Of a DNA stretch of 64,000 bases, positions 41,591 to 52,205 are shown piece by piece. The notes below the pieces were generated by a model that ran no database searches, was not told where the DNA came from, and saw nothing but the letters and a program-made list of their open reading frames with translations. The translations under genes were made by a program, and so were the position numbers. The stretch spans positions 23,451,163 through 23,515,162 of the forward strand of contig NW_004454181.1 of NCBI RefSeq assembly GCF_000283155.1. Reading direction: 5' to 3'. Source of the DNA: Ceratotherium simum simum. Lineage: Eukaryota > Chordata > Mammalia > Perissodactyla > Rhinocerotidae. How positions within the stretch are numbered: position 1 is the stretch's first letter; the number at the start of each line of letters is the position of its first letter.

Positions 41591-41700
41591 GCCCAGCTGG
41601 CACTCCATGCAAGTATCTCCTCTCTCAGCTACTCGCTGAACAAACCCAGTGACGGGGAGCTCGCCACATTCCCAGACATATTATTGCATTTTCAGATGGC
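41591..41700. other. Unassigned sequence
   Basis: Short spacer with no feature seen. Confidence 0.3.
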
Positions 41701-42030
41701 TGTTGAAATAACAATAGCTCACATTTTTACAGGGCTTTGTAGTTAACACATACAACAGTCATTCAATAAGTATTTATGAGGCATCTTCTATCATGCTGAG
41801 TACTTCCTAACTTCTCTGAGAGGAGGGCTCAGCAGGCAATTCTTTCATCTGTCTTCTGCATACGAGAGAAGGGAGAAAGATTGTGTGACTTGCCTAAGGT
41901 CACACAGAGCTAGGGCCACCACTACCACCACCTCCATCACCACTACCACCAGCAAATATTTCTTGAGTGCTCAGTGTGTGCCAGGCACTGTGCTAAGTGC
42001 TCTGCACAGTCCTATGGGGCGTGAGAACTC
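41701..42030 (-). mobile_element. MIR/L2 pieces, antisense, with an ACC-rich tract
   Basis: AATAACAATAGCTCACATTT and CAATAAGTATTTATGAGGCA are antisense MIR/L2 termini. GACTTGCCTAAGGTCACACA is MIR core. A CCA/ACC repeat occupies 41916-41952, and TTCTTGAGTGCTCAGTGTGT then GCCAGGCACTGTGC is another antisense terminus. Confidence 0.7.
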
Positions 42031-42560
42031 CTCCTGTCCAGGGCTCTTTCCACTGCCCCAGCCGGCTTTCCTACACTCCCACTCCTGTCTCTGCTTTCCT
42101 GCGTGAGCTGATGTTCTCTGGCCAAACGGTTGATTCCCTGGCTTGGGGAAAGCCCTACAGTGGGGAGCCTGGGAGTCTTAGAGAAAAGCAGAGAATTTGA
42201 CTGCCTTCCCCAGTGCCAGCTCATCACACGTGTTGACATGCTGCTGTAGAGAAGGTGCTGGCAGTTCAAAGGATGGGCCCTTGATTCATATCTCATCCTC
42301 TATAAATAAGTGAGTAAAGGCGTGCTCTGCATGCGCTGCTTCGCTGACTCCTTTGCGCCCTGTATCGCTCTCCATACCTCGTTACTGCTCTGGCCTTGGC
42401 ATGTCAGACTGTAAACTTTCAGCCAGACTCTGTCAAACGCCTTAGCTTGGCAGTGCCCCTCCCCACCCCCCACCTGACGTAGGCTCCTGCTGAGTGGTCC
42501 TCTCTCTGGACTCACCAGCTGCATACACAGCCCTGCTTTCCAGGCAGTCTGTCATGACAA
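42031..42560. other. Unassigned sequence
   Basis: No gene. 42300-42520 is possibly a worn L2 fragment, not asserted. Confidence 0.35.
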
Positions 42561-42690
42561 AGTGATTAACAGCGTGGGCTTGTGTGGCTTCAAATCCCAG
42601 CTCTGTCGCTTCTTGGCCTTGTGACCACCGGCAAGTTACTTAACTTCTCTGATCCTCAATTTCTTGATATATAGAATGGGGATGATGAGT
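42561..42690 (+). mobile_element. MIR, sense
   Basis: GTGATTAACAGCGTGGGCTT, TTCAAATCCCAGCTCTGTCG and CAAGTTACTTAACTTCTCTG. Confidence 0.85.
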
Positions 42691-43010
42691 CAGTAATGAG
42701 GAATATGATGGAGACTGATTGAGAGTGGTCAAGGAGGGCTTCTCTGAAAAGGTGACATTTGAGCTAAGACATCAATGATGAGACAGAGCTGATTCAAAGA
42801 GGATCTAAGGGCAGTTGGCTCCAGGCAGAGAAGGAACAGGGACTGTGACTCTGGCAAGCTCTCTGAGAGGGCTTGGCAGGTGAGGGATCGGTTAGAGAAG
42901 GTCCCTGGTGCTAGGGGATGGGTGGGAAGGTTGGCCAGGCCTCTCATAAGGGGTATATTAAGGGTAAAAGGGGTCTGAAAGGCTGGGTTGGCATTAATAA
43001 CTGGTTAAAG
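42691..43010 (-). mobile_element. L2 3' UTR, antisense
   Basis: GGAGGGCTTCTCTGAAAAGG, TGACATTTGAGCTAAGACAT and CCAGGCAGAGAAGGAACAGG. This is the canonical antisense L2 order. Confidence 0.85.
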
Positions 43011-43485
43011 CCCAGGGAAGAGATAAGACAAAAGAGACGTTGGTGGAGGACTCTGGTGTTGTCATGAGGCCCACATGCAGGTCTCTAGGGGCTGGCCCCT
43101 GCCAGCACCTTCCAGCCTCCGGGGTCCAGTGAGGAGTGGAGAGGAGGTGGCAAGTCCTACTTCTCTCACCCCAGGTCCCTCACCTTCTCTCTTCCTTTCC
43201 TAAAGTAAAACACTCTGCAGAAAGAGTCTGATTTCAGCCATTTATATGGTGGAATGCTGATCAGTGTTTAACAACTGGCTTTCCAAGCAAGTAAACAAAC
43301 AAACAAAAACCGATTTTTTGCCAATAGTTTTTGCCAATTGTTGTGGTATAAGTATTCCCACCATGGCTGATTTTAAGCTATGGATGCAATGTCTTTGATT
43401 GTGCAGTTGGGAAGAGACGCACACAATCAGCGCTCATGAGCTGGTGCACACCAGCTCTATCACACCACTGCATTTACACCTGAGT
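43011..43485. other. Unassigned sequence
   Basis: No gene or recognised repeat. TTTTTTGCCAATAGTTTTTGCCAATTG at 43313-43340 carries an imperfect direct repeat. Confidence 0.4.
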
Positions 43486-43486
43486 C

Positions 43487-43690
43487 ACAATAACCGGTAT
43501 TTATGAAGCACTGAGTATGCGTCAGGCACAGTTGTAGGCACTTTATATGTACTACCTCACAAAAACTCTATGAGGTAGGAGCTGTTAATATCCCCGTTAC
43601 ACAGGTGAGCAATGCAGGCTGGGACAAGTTTGGTAACTTGCCCAAGATCACCATGCAGTTAGTAATTGACGGAGCTGGGATTAAACTGCA
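43487..43690 (-). mobile_element. MIR, antisense, nearly complete
   Basis: GGTATTTATGAAGCACTGAG, CAGGCACAGTTGTAGGCACT, CTATGAGGTAGGAGCTGTTA and AACTTGCCCAAGATCACCAT. Confidence 0.88.
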
Positions 43691-44190
43691 GGGTAATTTA
43701 CAGGCAAGTGAAGAAACCCTAAGTGTACCATTCAGTGGATTTCTACATATGCGTACCACATGTCACCAGATCACAAACAATATGGAACATTTCTAGCCCC
43801 AGCTGGCTCTTTTGTCACCCCTCCCCTTGATACTCTCCCTCCTAGGTAACCACCATTCTGATTTTTATCAACATAGATGTACTTTGTCTGTGCTTGGATT
43901 TTATGCAGCTGGAATCGTTCAGCACATAATCTTTTGTGTCTTGGCTTCTTTCTCTCCCATGTCATGTCTGGGAGATTCACCCATGTCATTGCATGTTTCA
44001 GAAGTTTGTTCTCTTGAACTGTCTTATGCTATTCCACAGTGTGTGAGTAAACCGCAATGTCTCTCTCCATTCTCCTGTGGATGGTTTGGAGTTGTTTCCA
44101 CAGAGTATGGTCATAATCATTGTGATAGATGCCCACTCAAGTGTGGGTGGGACTCCCTGGGTCTTCTTATCTCTGGGGGATTTGCATCCT
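43691..44190 (-). mobile_element. L1M 3' end, antisense
   Basis: AAGTGTACCATTCAGTGGAT, AACCACCATTCTGATTTTTA, TCATTGCATGTTTCAGAAGT, CTCCTGTGGATGGTTTGGAG. This is old L1 3' UTR and ORF2 end. The 140-codon frame at 43812-44234 is antisense L1 and not a gene. Confidence 0.8.
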
Positions 44191-44219
44191 TAGCACTTGG
44201 GTTGAGCGGTATCACAGGA

Positions 44220-44646
44220 TGTATTAGTTTCTGATTGCTGCTGTGACAAATTACCACAAATTTAGTGGCTTAAAGCAACACAGATTTATTGCTTTATAGT
44301 TCTGGAGGTCAGAAGTCTAAAATGGGTTGGCAGAGCTATGGTCATTTTGGAGGCTCTAGGCGGAACAGCCCTTTCCTTGCCTCTTCCAACTTCTAGAGGC
44401 CACCTGGGTCGATCTCTGATTCTGTCATCACATCTCCTTATCTTACTCTGACCCTCCTGCCTTCCTCTAATAGGGACCTTTGTGATGGAATTGGGCCTGT
44501 CCAGATAATTCAGGATGATTTCCCATCTCAAGATTCTTACTTTAATTACATCTGCAAATTCCTTTTTGCTATGTTAAGATAACATGTTCACAGGTTCTGG
44601 GCATTAGGACATGGACATCTGTGGGGGCCATTATTCTGCCTATCAC
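44220..44646 (-). mobile_element. MLT1-type MaLR LTR, antisense
   Basis: TGTATTAGTTTCTGATTGCT, ACCACAAATTTAGTGGCTTA, TCTGGAGGTCAGAAGTCTAA and GGGCATTAGGACATGGACAT, ending CATTATTCTGCCTATCAC. Same family as 18439-18943 and 61556-62037. Confidence 0.88.
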
Positions 44647-44664
44647 GCTGGACTATCAGTTACT

Positions 44665-44860
44665 GCATAAGGAATCTTGATGTAATGGAAAGAGCCCTGG
44701 GGTGGGAATCAGGAGGCCAGGGTTCTAGTCTAGACCCTGTGTTGACTCATTGTGGGACCCTGGGCAGATCCCTGCATTTCTGGGCTTTGGGTAGATATAA
44801 AATGAAGGGCTAGGCCAGATGATCCATCTCACAGGCACCTTCCAGCCTCTACTTTCTATG
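44665..44860 (+). mobile_element. MIR3-like fragment, sense
   Basis: GATGTAATGGAAAGAGCCCT, then GCCAGGGTTCTAGTCTAGAC, GACCCTGGGCAGATCCCTG and AGGGCTAGGCCAGATGATCC. Confidence 0.75.
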
Positions 44861-45560
44861 ATTCTCATAAGCTTTAGGCTTGAGGTTCTATCCAGCCACT
44901 CTTTTTACTGCATGTGCCTATTTCTTCTCACCCCAGGGTAAAGGGAGCACGCCTTCTGAGAAGGCCTGGGAGGCCTGCAGCAGGTCCCCCACTGTCCCCT
45001 CCCCTTCTCTTCCTTGCTATCATATGGCCTCTGGGCCTTTCATCCAGAATGACTTTGAAACCCTGCTATTGATTTTCCTGTTATCCTCCCACTCTCCATC
45101 TCCCTTAAGTGGAAGTTTGAAAACCCAATTTGGGGAAAAAAAAAAAAAAGATTGCCCACATGATTTCAGGGGTGGGGCTGATGGAGCAGCTCTTCCAGCA
45201 GAGGCTGAGAGTGAAGTGTGAAGTGCTTGGGAGGAAGCAGCAGAGACGCCCTTCAGTACTCATTTCTGATGTGAGTCCGCCTGTTCTTCCCTTTGCCATT
45301 GATGGCTGTTCCAGCCATGGGCTCCCAGCAGTTACTGAAAAGAGAAAGAAGGAAACCAAACCATTTTCTTTTTTGCCAAACACGAAGCCTACTGTGTTGC
45401 AAGTGAACCAGCAGCCTGTTGCGTCTCCATATTTTCTACTAGCCCAACGGTTGATTTTTCCTAGCTGGCATCTGGTGGCTGATCACCTCTTCTTTCCATT
45501 CTTCCATTGATATAATGGTTTATTAGTATCAACTTTTTCTACTTTACATAGTAGTCTGTA
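44861..45560. other. Unassigned sequence
   Basis: About 700 bp with overlapping frames of 90-126 codons on both strands (longest 45130-45510, beginning in an A-run). None shows a domain, and composition is not coding-like. It was possibly once a gene-poor intron segment. Confidence 0.4.
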
Positions 45561-45740
45561 AGCGGGAGAAGCAACACATAATAGGCAGATTTGAATTGAG
45601 TAATTCTGTAATAGAGTCCGTGAACAAGCTAACTTTCAGTGTCCTCATCCATAAAATGGGTATAATAATACGTTCCTGGCAGAGTGGCTTTGAGGATTCA
45701 CTGAGATAAAGTATGCCAAGAGCTTAGCCCAGCACTTGGT
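45561..45740 (+). mobile_element. MIR, sense
   Basis: TTTCAGTGTCCTCATCCATA, AAATGGGTATAATAATACGT, GGCTTTGAGGATTCACTGAG and AAGAGCTTAGCCCAGCACTT. Confidence 0.82.
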
Positions 45741-45779
45741 CTATTACAATCCTAGAATAAATGGCCGCAACTACTTTTA

Positions 45780-46010
45780 TGACTGTGCAAGGTGCACTGT
45801 TTCTGGGAGCTGGGGGGAAAAAAATGAATCAGATTTGGTCCCTGCCTTCGAGCAGCTTCTAATACAGTCAAGGAGATCAGCAACAGTCTATAGGTGTGCC
45901 ATAGAGTTTCTCCGCTGACAGCGTTGTGGGAGTAAGCTGAGACAAGGGAGCACTGAATTCGGCGAGGAGTCTGGGAAGGCTGCTTGGAGGGGGAGGCATC
46001 TGCACGCACA
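45780..46010 (-). mobile_element. L2 3' UTR, antisense
   Basis: TGGTCCCTGCCTTCGAGCAG, CTTCTAATACAGTCAAGGAG and GAGGAGTCTGGGAAGGCTGC. Confidence 0.75.
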
Positions 46011-46295
46011 ATCAACACAAAGCACACATCATTCTAGTCAGGCGGGAAAGCAAGGAACATCTTCGCCTCCCGTTTGGGATACAGAGAGAGAAGCAACTGC
46101 GTTTCCTGCCCTCCTGCTGAAGTGAAGAAATTCAGAGGTGTTGCTTCTCTTATTAATCCAGCTGTGAGCATTTTTTAGACCAGCTGTCCTCCCCATCCCG
46201 AGCCCCTGAGGAACGAAGCACAGAGCCTCTGAACAACATCATTAAAGGGCTTCCTGGGAAGAGACTCAAGTGGAGTGGGTGAGAAACTAACAGAG
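46011..46295. other. Unassigned, candidate conserved block
   Basis: 46140-46260 has TTCTCTTATTAATCCAGCTG and AACAACATCATTAAAGGGCT, non-repeat text with paired-type homeodomain words (TTAATCC, CATTAAAG). Function is untested. Confidence 0.3.
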
Positions 46296-46450
46296 GCACT
46301 GGCACCAAGCAATGTGGGCTCGGGTCGTGAGGTAGGGACCGAGTCCTGTCTAGCTCTGCACCAACTTGTGGAACAGTCTTGGCTAAGTCCCCTCACCTAC
46401 GGGCCTTGGTTTTCTCACCTGTAAAACAAAATGATTGGCCTGGAGGACAT
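46296..46450 (+). mobile_element. MIR/MIR3 fragment, sense
   Basis: GGCCTTGGTTTTCTCACCTG, then TAAAACAAAATGATTGGCCT. Confidence 0.65.
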
Positions 46451-46526
46451 CTAACAACACCTGTTCTTCTGACATTCTATGTTTCCAAAAGGAAACTGTG
46501 TGAAATGGCTACATTACTCCCTTGCT

Positions 46527-46740
46527 AAGATTTTGGGGACAGGGCCGGCCCTGTGGCTTGGTGGTTAAGTGCGCGCGCTGCGATGCTGGTGGCCCGGGTT
46601 CGGATCCCGGGTGTGCATCGAGGCACCACTTCTCCGTCCATCCTGAGGCCGAGTCCCACATACAGCAACTAGAAGGATGTGCAGCTATGACATACAACTA
46701 TCTACTGGGGCTTTGGGGGGAAAAAATAAAATAAATAAAA

Positions 46741-46776
<36 letters not shown>

Positions 46777-46787
46777 TTTTGGGGACA
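46527..46787 (+). mobile_element. ERE SINE, sense, short form, with TSDs
   Basis: Body 46542-46772. Perfect 15-bp duplications AAGATTTTGGGGACA lie at 46527-46541 and 46773-46787. The head has GGGTTCGGATCCCGGG. The body ends CTGGGGCTTTGGGGGG, an (AAAT)-rich stretch and about 26 A. The long pure A-tail and intact CpGs suggest the youngest ERE here. Confidence 0.97.
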
Positions 46788-46974
46788 ATTCCTACCAAGA
46801 GCAAAGGAGAAAATGGAGGCAATTCCCCAGGTAATTCTGACTCTCCCTCAAAACCTTTGTACATGTCAAATCCACACAATTACAACCTAAGTGAGTTTGG
46901 GAGCCTAAAATATATCTGGCAAGCTAACTTCTTCACTTCATTTTCCTAATCTAGCACTAGCATTGATATTTCTA

Positions 46975-47090
46975 AGAAATATGTGACCACAAGCAAGTCA
47001 CTTAACCTTTCCAAGTGTCTGTTTCCCCTTCTTAAAACCAAGACATCTGACTGAATCATCTCTTTGGGCCCCTTCAGCTCTCATTTTTTC
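46975..47090 (+). mobile_element. MIR fragment, sense
   Basis: GACCACAAGCAAGTCACTTA, then ACCTTTCCAAGTGTCTGTTT and GGCCCCTTCAGCTC. Confidence 0.7.
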
Positions 47091-47234
47091 TGCTCATTTT
47101 TATTCATGGCTTTGATCCTTGTGCAGGTCACTTATCTCCAGCAACAAGTGAGATGTGAAAAAGCAACCCAGGTGGGCTACCATCTCCCTGAACCTCAGTG
47201 TCGTGATCCGAATAAAGTCACATATTTAATGGTG

Positions 47235-47480
47235 CCTTTTGTAGGCCAGCAGAATAGCAAAGTAGTTACAAGCACAGGCTTTGAGGCAGAAGCCTGCAAT
47301 CCAATCTGGTCTATGTCACTTAGTAGCTGTGTGGCCTTGAGCAAGTGCCAATCAATGTGAAGCAGGTGTAACCCTGTTGAGGCAGAAAAGCAGGAAGACT
47401 CAGTTTCCTTATCTGTAAAATGGGAGTGAAGACTCTGCCTATTGTTTAGAGTTGTTATGAGGATTAAATATACTGTGATT
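47235..47480 (+). mobile_element. MIR, sense, interrupted by about 48 bp
   Basis: The 5' half (GTTACAAGCACAGGCTTTGA, GTAGCTGTGTGGCCTTGAGC) and the core (CTCAGTTTCCTTATCTGTAA and GAGTTGTTATGAGGATTAAA) are separated by foreign text at about 47350-47397. That text begins AATCAATGTGAAGCAGG. Confidence 0.85.
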
Positions 47481-47654
47481 TCCAAATTTCTGTCTCCTGT
47501 AGGATAAAACACAGTTTCTCTAATAAATGGGCAACTGATCCTTGGCCCTAGGGTTAGGAAAATAGAGAGTGGTGGGGATTGAGGCCAAGTAGAGAGCGTA
47601 TATTCCCTCTAAACGGGGCCATTTACTCCAGCTGACTGTAACATTGTAGGTCTC

Positions 47655-47815
47655 AGTGTTGCCAGATCTGATTTTTTTCAAGACAAACCAAAAACCTGGA
47701 TTTTTATGTGAAATTGCCCAATCTTAAAATATTGGCTAACAATTTTTTTTTACAACACTGTGCAAATAAGACATGGCTGCAGCCAGGATGTGGCCCACAG
47801 TTTGCCAGTTTGTAA
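47655..47815 (+). mobile_element. Unnamed hAT-like repeat, copy B
   Basis: GTGTTGCCAGATCTGATTTT, CTGGATTTTTATGTGAAATT, AATATTGGCTAACAATTTTT, ACATGGCTGCAGCCAGGATG and GGCCCACAGTTTGCCAGTTT. It is the most complete of the four copies. Confidence 0.5.
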
Positions 47816-47819
47816 CTTG

Positions 47820-47995
47820 CATTAAGTGCTTAGTGAATAATGGGAAAAACCCACATCATCTAATTTTGCTCTCTCAACAACGCCATTTCACAGATATGAA
47901 AACTGAGGCTAAGGCTAAGAAAGGTGAGATGACGTCCCCAGTGTTGCATGGCTGGATTACATTAGAGCCAGTACTCTAACTCAGGTCTTTTGGCT
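47820..47995 (-). mobile_element. MIR, antisense
   Basis: CATTAAGTGCTTAGTGAATA, TTTCACAGATATGAAAACTG and AGGCTAAGAAAGGTGAGATG. Confidence 0.75.
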
Positions 47996-48390
47996 CCTAG
48001 TTGGGTGCCCTTTTGCCAAACCACAGGAATCCTTCTAGAACCTGAATGTGAAACTATAGCCTGGATGTGAAGCTGCCTGGGGCTGTCTAGAAGTCCCTTG
48101 GGAGCTCAGGGACTGGAGACTTGGTGCTCCTTGCTCCTCTCCCATATCCTTTCCTTCAGTGCGTGCAGACAACAGTGGTTTGAGATCATCCACGGAAACT
48201 CAACCACTGTGCCTGCATGGAACACCTGCAGCCCAGCAGTTGCACAAGACAGGGGTTGGTGGTGGGAGGGGGGTGATTCAGAGCTTCCAGCCACCAGAAT
48301 TGTCTCAGCTGTTCCTCTCACTCCAAGCCTCCCAGCCCTGCCCACTTTCCCTGCCATTGGAGACCAAAATGTCTTTTAGTTGCCAAGTGT
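47996..48390. other. Unassigned sequence
   Basis: Three short overlapping frames (79-93 codons), none recognisable. Confidence 0.4.
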
Positions 48391-48730
48391 CTTTTTAAAA
48401 AGATTACGGGACAAAATAATCCTTGATACAATATAATTATAAGATATAATTTCCTTTGTGGTTAAATACTTGAGCTTTAGCAAATTTTAAGCTAAAAATG
48501 AATGGTTTTGTTTTTAATAAAAACAAGATTAGCAAATGAAAATCTATTATAATTCTTATTAGAAAGATCTAAAGCATTGCTGCCTCTAATTGAGCTTTCA
48601 GAAGCTCTCCCTGTGTCCGCTTCCTTGGTGCCTTCTTCCCTTTGGGGAGCCCGGCAGATGTACCTATACTGCTTTCTAAAATCTCCCACTTGGGCCCCAA
48701 TTCTCAACCTTCATTTCCTTCACTTTAAAT
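48391..48730. other. AT-rich single-copy block, strongest candidate conserved element
   Basis: No TE match. It is rich in TAAT/ATTA and octamer-like words (ACAATATAATTATAAGATAT, AAAAACAAGATTAGCAAATG, GCCTCTAATTGAGCTTTCAG). The sequence quality, non-repeat and AT-rich with mixed homeodomain motifs, matches many vertebrate developmental enhancers. No experimental or alignment support is available here. Confidence 0.35.
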
Positions 48731-49535
48731 TCTAGTGCAAACCAGTTCAGCCCTCCCGTCAGCGTCCCTCAGCTCTGACAGGCTCTCTGCCCGTCGGGAA
48801 GTCCGCTCTGCTCCATTCTAAGGACCTCGTTAGGGGTGACTGGGATGTGTACCGACGGCAAATAGCTTCTGGAAATGAGTTTCTCACTTTGGCAGGAGAT
48901 GGAGCAGGGACTATCCCGCTGGGGACTTGCGTGTCTTAGCAGCCTTAGTCCCAACTCTGTGTTCTTTACTGGGGTTTAGTAATTTCTTTTCCCTCAATTG
49001 CTTCCTCTCTAAGGTATTTGCATTTAAACAAGAGTTTACTCCCCTGCTGATTATTTTCCCCCTCTTTGATTCCATCGCAAAGGCAGCCGGAGTTGCTGGT
49101 GTGCTGGTGTCTGGATGGGCTCCATGGCAACAGCCGAGAGTTGAATGGTGTGAACTTCACCTCTTTCCTTTTGCAGATCCTTTAGCAGAGTAGGCACATT
49201 TAGGAGATATTTCCAGGAAGTGAAAACGGAACTATTTGTCACCTCTGGGTCCCCTGGGCCTGCTTCGAAAACCTCAGGCTAGATTGCCATGCATAAGATT
49301 TCTCAGAGAGGAGGAACCCCCCTGGGTGATGTTTTAAAGCCAAGAGCACAGGGTTCTATCCAGGAAGAATGATGCGAGGAGTGGACGAACAAGCTTCCCG
49401 GGTCTCCGCTGACGCTGACCGAAGCAGGACCTTGAGCAGACAGGTGATCTCTGGTTAACCTGGGTGTTTCGCACAGTCCTGGTGGGGTGAGGAGCCGCTG
49501 AGGCTCCTTGTGGGGCTTAGCCCACCTTGCACTCT
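48731..49535. other. Unassigned, includes RFX-like half site
   Basis: No gene or repeat. 48990-49140 contains CTCCATGGCAACAGC at about 49119-49133, matching one arm of an RFX (X-box) site, in non-repeat surroundings. An isolated half site is weak evidence. Confidence 0.3.
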
Positions 49536-49539
49536 AGCA

Positions 49540-49700
49540 GAGGAGTTCAGCGTATTAAACATACAAGCTCTGGCGTCAGACAAAGCTGGGTCCAAAACCC
49601 AGCTGCATCCCATCCAAAGCTTGTGACTTGAGACAAAATCTTAACTCTTGGAAGCCTCGGCTCCTCCATGGGGTAAAATGGGACTGTAGTAGATGAGAGT
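49540..49700 (+). mobile_element. MIR, sense
   Basis: ACATACAAGCTCTGGCGTCA, GACAAAGCTGGGTCCAAAAC, then GCCTCGGCTCCTCCATGGGG. Confidence 0.75.
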
Positions 49701-49704
49701 GTTT

Positions 49705-50118
49705 CTCTCAACTCTTCACATCAGGTGACCTTGCAGTGCACACACATGCACGGAGTGTATTTCTCACCCTATGGATGTTGGACTTGGCTTGGGCCAATGG
49801 AATGTTATGGATTAGGTGTGAGCAGAGGCCATAAATGTACTTCCAAGGTGTGGTTTGGTTCTCACCTCTATAATCTGCCATGGGAAGAACATGTACTTTA
49901 TAGTGTCTGGTCTAAAGAGAATGAGGACACGCATGGAACAGACTGGAACCCAATCATCAGCCTGGAGACAACCTATGGCTTGAAGCTGAGCCCCTCCCAA
50001 ACTGGCCTGCAGACCCATGAATTAGAAAATGAAATGCTTTTTATTATAAGCTACTGAATTTTGGGGGTAGTTTGTTATGTTATGCAGTATTATTGTGGCC
50101 ACAGCTGAGTAATACAGA
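49705..50118 (+). mobile_element. MaLR/MLT1-like LTR, sense, old
   Basis: Contains TTGGCTTGGGCCAATGGAAT and GAGCAGAGGCCATAAATGTA. It ends with TTTTTATTATAAGCTACTGA, then ATTTTGGGGGTAGTTTGTTA and GAGTAATACAG. That ending is typical of old MLT1-group LTRs. The 110-codon frame inside it is not a gene. Confidence 0.65.
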
Positions 50119-51080
50119 GAAGCTACAACAGTGAAGATTAAAAGAGAATTATGTATATGTTACCTGGATGGTAGGGTCTCTGTGTGCCATTGCTCTGTTC
50201 AGTCTGTGCTAGCCCCAAAGTAGGACTCTGACTTTATCAACTCTCGCTGCCCTGACTCCCACCCTCACCCAAATCCAGTCCATGACCTCAAGAAGCAACA
50301 TAAATTTTACTAACATCTGGTCATCACTATCAATCTGTCCCCAAACCCCATGCTCCCTCTGAGACCCTCCTCATCAGTCTTTTTATTTTCAGAGGCAGTT
50401 AGCTTTAACCTGCCCCCTCCAGTCTTGTATCCTATGACCGTCACTTAATGTTGTCTTCAGGTACACCCAAGACCAGCAGCAAGCGAGACTTCAGTTGTCA
50501 AGATCCATCCTCTTAGATGGAGTGGCAGACACTATCATTGCTCTGCCTATAGCCCCTTGTCACTGTTCCCAAACTGCCACTTCTTCTGCTTCTTTATGGA
50601 TACACCTGTGACTTTTTGTCCAAAGACCTTGCTCAGCCTACACGTGAGCAGGACAGAAGTGTCAGGGAGCTGACTCTGTTGGGTGACGAACAGGAATTGG
50701 TGGATAGATCCCTAAGCTCCTTCATCCCTTAGATGGGGCAGCTCTGAGGTGTGTTCTACACTGTCCACCTGAGGACCCCAGCAGATCTGAGTTCCTGTTG
50801 CCCGTAGTAGTCACCCTCTCAAAACTATACCCAGTATTGACTTCTTTCCCTTCCCTGTCTTTCTTAAACCACTCCCTTACCATCACTTCCTGGGATCACC
50901 TCTAAAACAAGCTGCATGCACCCTGATCTTTGTCTCAGGGTCTACTTTTGGAGGAACTCAACTTCAATCACATGGTGTGTGTATGTTTGTGCACACATTT
51001 GTGTAAGTATGCACAAATGTATAGACAATATAAAGAGCAGGGAAATATTTTCTTGCTATAAATAATAGTTTTTCCCTATC
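50119..51080. other. Unassigned single-copy sequence
   Basis: Nearly 1 kb with no repeat that I recognise and no plausible exon. A short GT/CA patch occurs at 50970-51015. Confidence 0.4.
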
Positions 51081-51155
51081 TTAATGCAGTGCCAGGCAGA
51101 CTGTTAGTATTCAATAAATGGTAACCATGATGATAATGATGATGATAACTCTGGC
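51081..51155 (+). mobile_element. MIR/L2 3' terminus scrap
   Basis: TAATGCAGTGCCAGGCAGAC, then TTCAATAAATGGTAACCATG. Confidence 0.55.
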
Positions 51156-51364
51156 AAGGGCCAATCTCTGTGCTTTAGCTGGTGCCCACTTGGCATTGTC
51201 CCCCAAGAATCTTCTTGGTAGACACTTCTCGCTTGTTCCTTGAACACCTGAACTCATGGATACTTGTTTTACTTGCAGCCCCTGGTCTGGCCTTAATAGT
51301 AATAATAACTCATAACTTCTAAGAGTATTTTAGAGTTTATAAAGTGAGTTAATCTTTATTCACT

Positions 51365-51544
51365 CAGTAGCCATTCATTGAACCATTATTTTTCAAATAT
51401 CTACTATATGCCAGGCATTGCCCAAGATGCTGGGAAAATACAGCAGGGACCAAGCCTGGCAAAGCCTGTGCCCACAAAGGACTTATGTTATAGAGGAGGA
51501 GAGGCACACAACTTAACATTGAATTAATTAAATTAATTAATATT
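51365..51544 (-). mobile_element. L2 3' end, antisense, interrupted by ERE
   Basis: AGCCATTCATTGAACCATTA, AATATCTACTATATGCCAGG and TTATGTTATAGAGGAGGAGA. It resumes beyond the ERE at 51808 (to about 51975) with GAACAGGATAGTGTGATATG. Confidence 0.78.
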
Positions 51545-51807
51545 CTAAACAAATTTTTTGTGTGTGTGTGAGGAAGATCAGCCCTGTCGTAGCATCTGCC
51601 AATCCTCCTCTTTTTTTGCTGAGGAAGACTGGCCCTGGGTAACATCTGTGCCCATCTTCCTCCACTTTATATGGGATGCCGCCACAGCATGGCTTGCCAA
51701 GCGGTGCATTGGTGCACGTCTGGGATCCAAACCGCCGAACCCCGGGCCGCCACAGCGGAGCACGCGCACTTAACCGTTTCCGCCACCGGGCCAGCCCCTA
51801 AACAAAT
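51545..51807 (-). mobile_element. ERE SINE, antisense, with TSDs
   Basis: Body 51555-51797. Perfect 10-bp duplications CTAAACAAAT lie at 51545-51554 and 51798-51807. On the minus strand it starts GGGGCTGGCCCGGTGGCGGA. Like 7124-7373 it has a TATAAAGTGGAGGAAGATGG middle module in place of the CTGGGGCTTTGGGG module. It is inserted in an antisense L2. Confidence 0.95.
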
Positions 51808-52019
51808 ATTTAAAAATACATATTTTACAAACAAATAATTAAACAAGAGCTTAATTAAACAGACTGTGATCAATGCTAAATAGAAAATAGAACAGGATAG
51901 TGTGATATGGAGGGGTTGGGGGTGCTTTTTAGATGGGTGATGAGGGCCAGTGACTGCAGGGAGAATAGGTACCCAGGAGTTCAAGTGTTTAGCTAGATTA
52001 TGGAGATGATATACTTTAT

Positions 52020-52205
52020 CTTGGAAGCTTAAAACAACCTTGCCAGGTCCCTATTCTCATTCCCCTCACTCCTCCCCCTTTTATTCCAATGAGGAAACCA
52101 TGGCTCAGAGCAATCAGATAACTTGCCCTATGTCACAGAGGAAGGAATCAGGATCTGAAACCAATTGTTTGGAGGTTACCCAGATGGTGCTAAGCAGAAG
52201 ACCTC
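52020..52205 (-). mobile_element. MIR, antisense
   Basis: TATTCCAATGAGGAAACCAT, GGCTCAGAGCAATCAGATAA and CTTGCCCTATGTCACAGAGG. Confidence 0.78.

Noticed and set aside
43812..44234. 140-codon frame with Cys-rich text
   Set aside because: Antisense translation of L1M 3' end.
49119..49133. RFX X-box as a firm regulatory site
   Set aside because: Only one half site matches, so it is mentioned only as context for the unassigned region.
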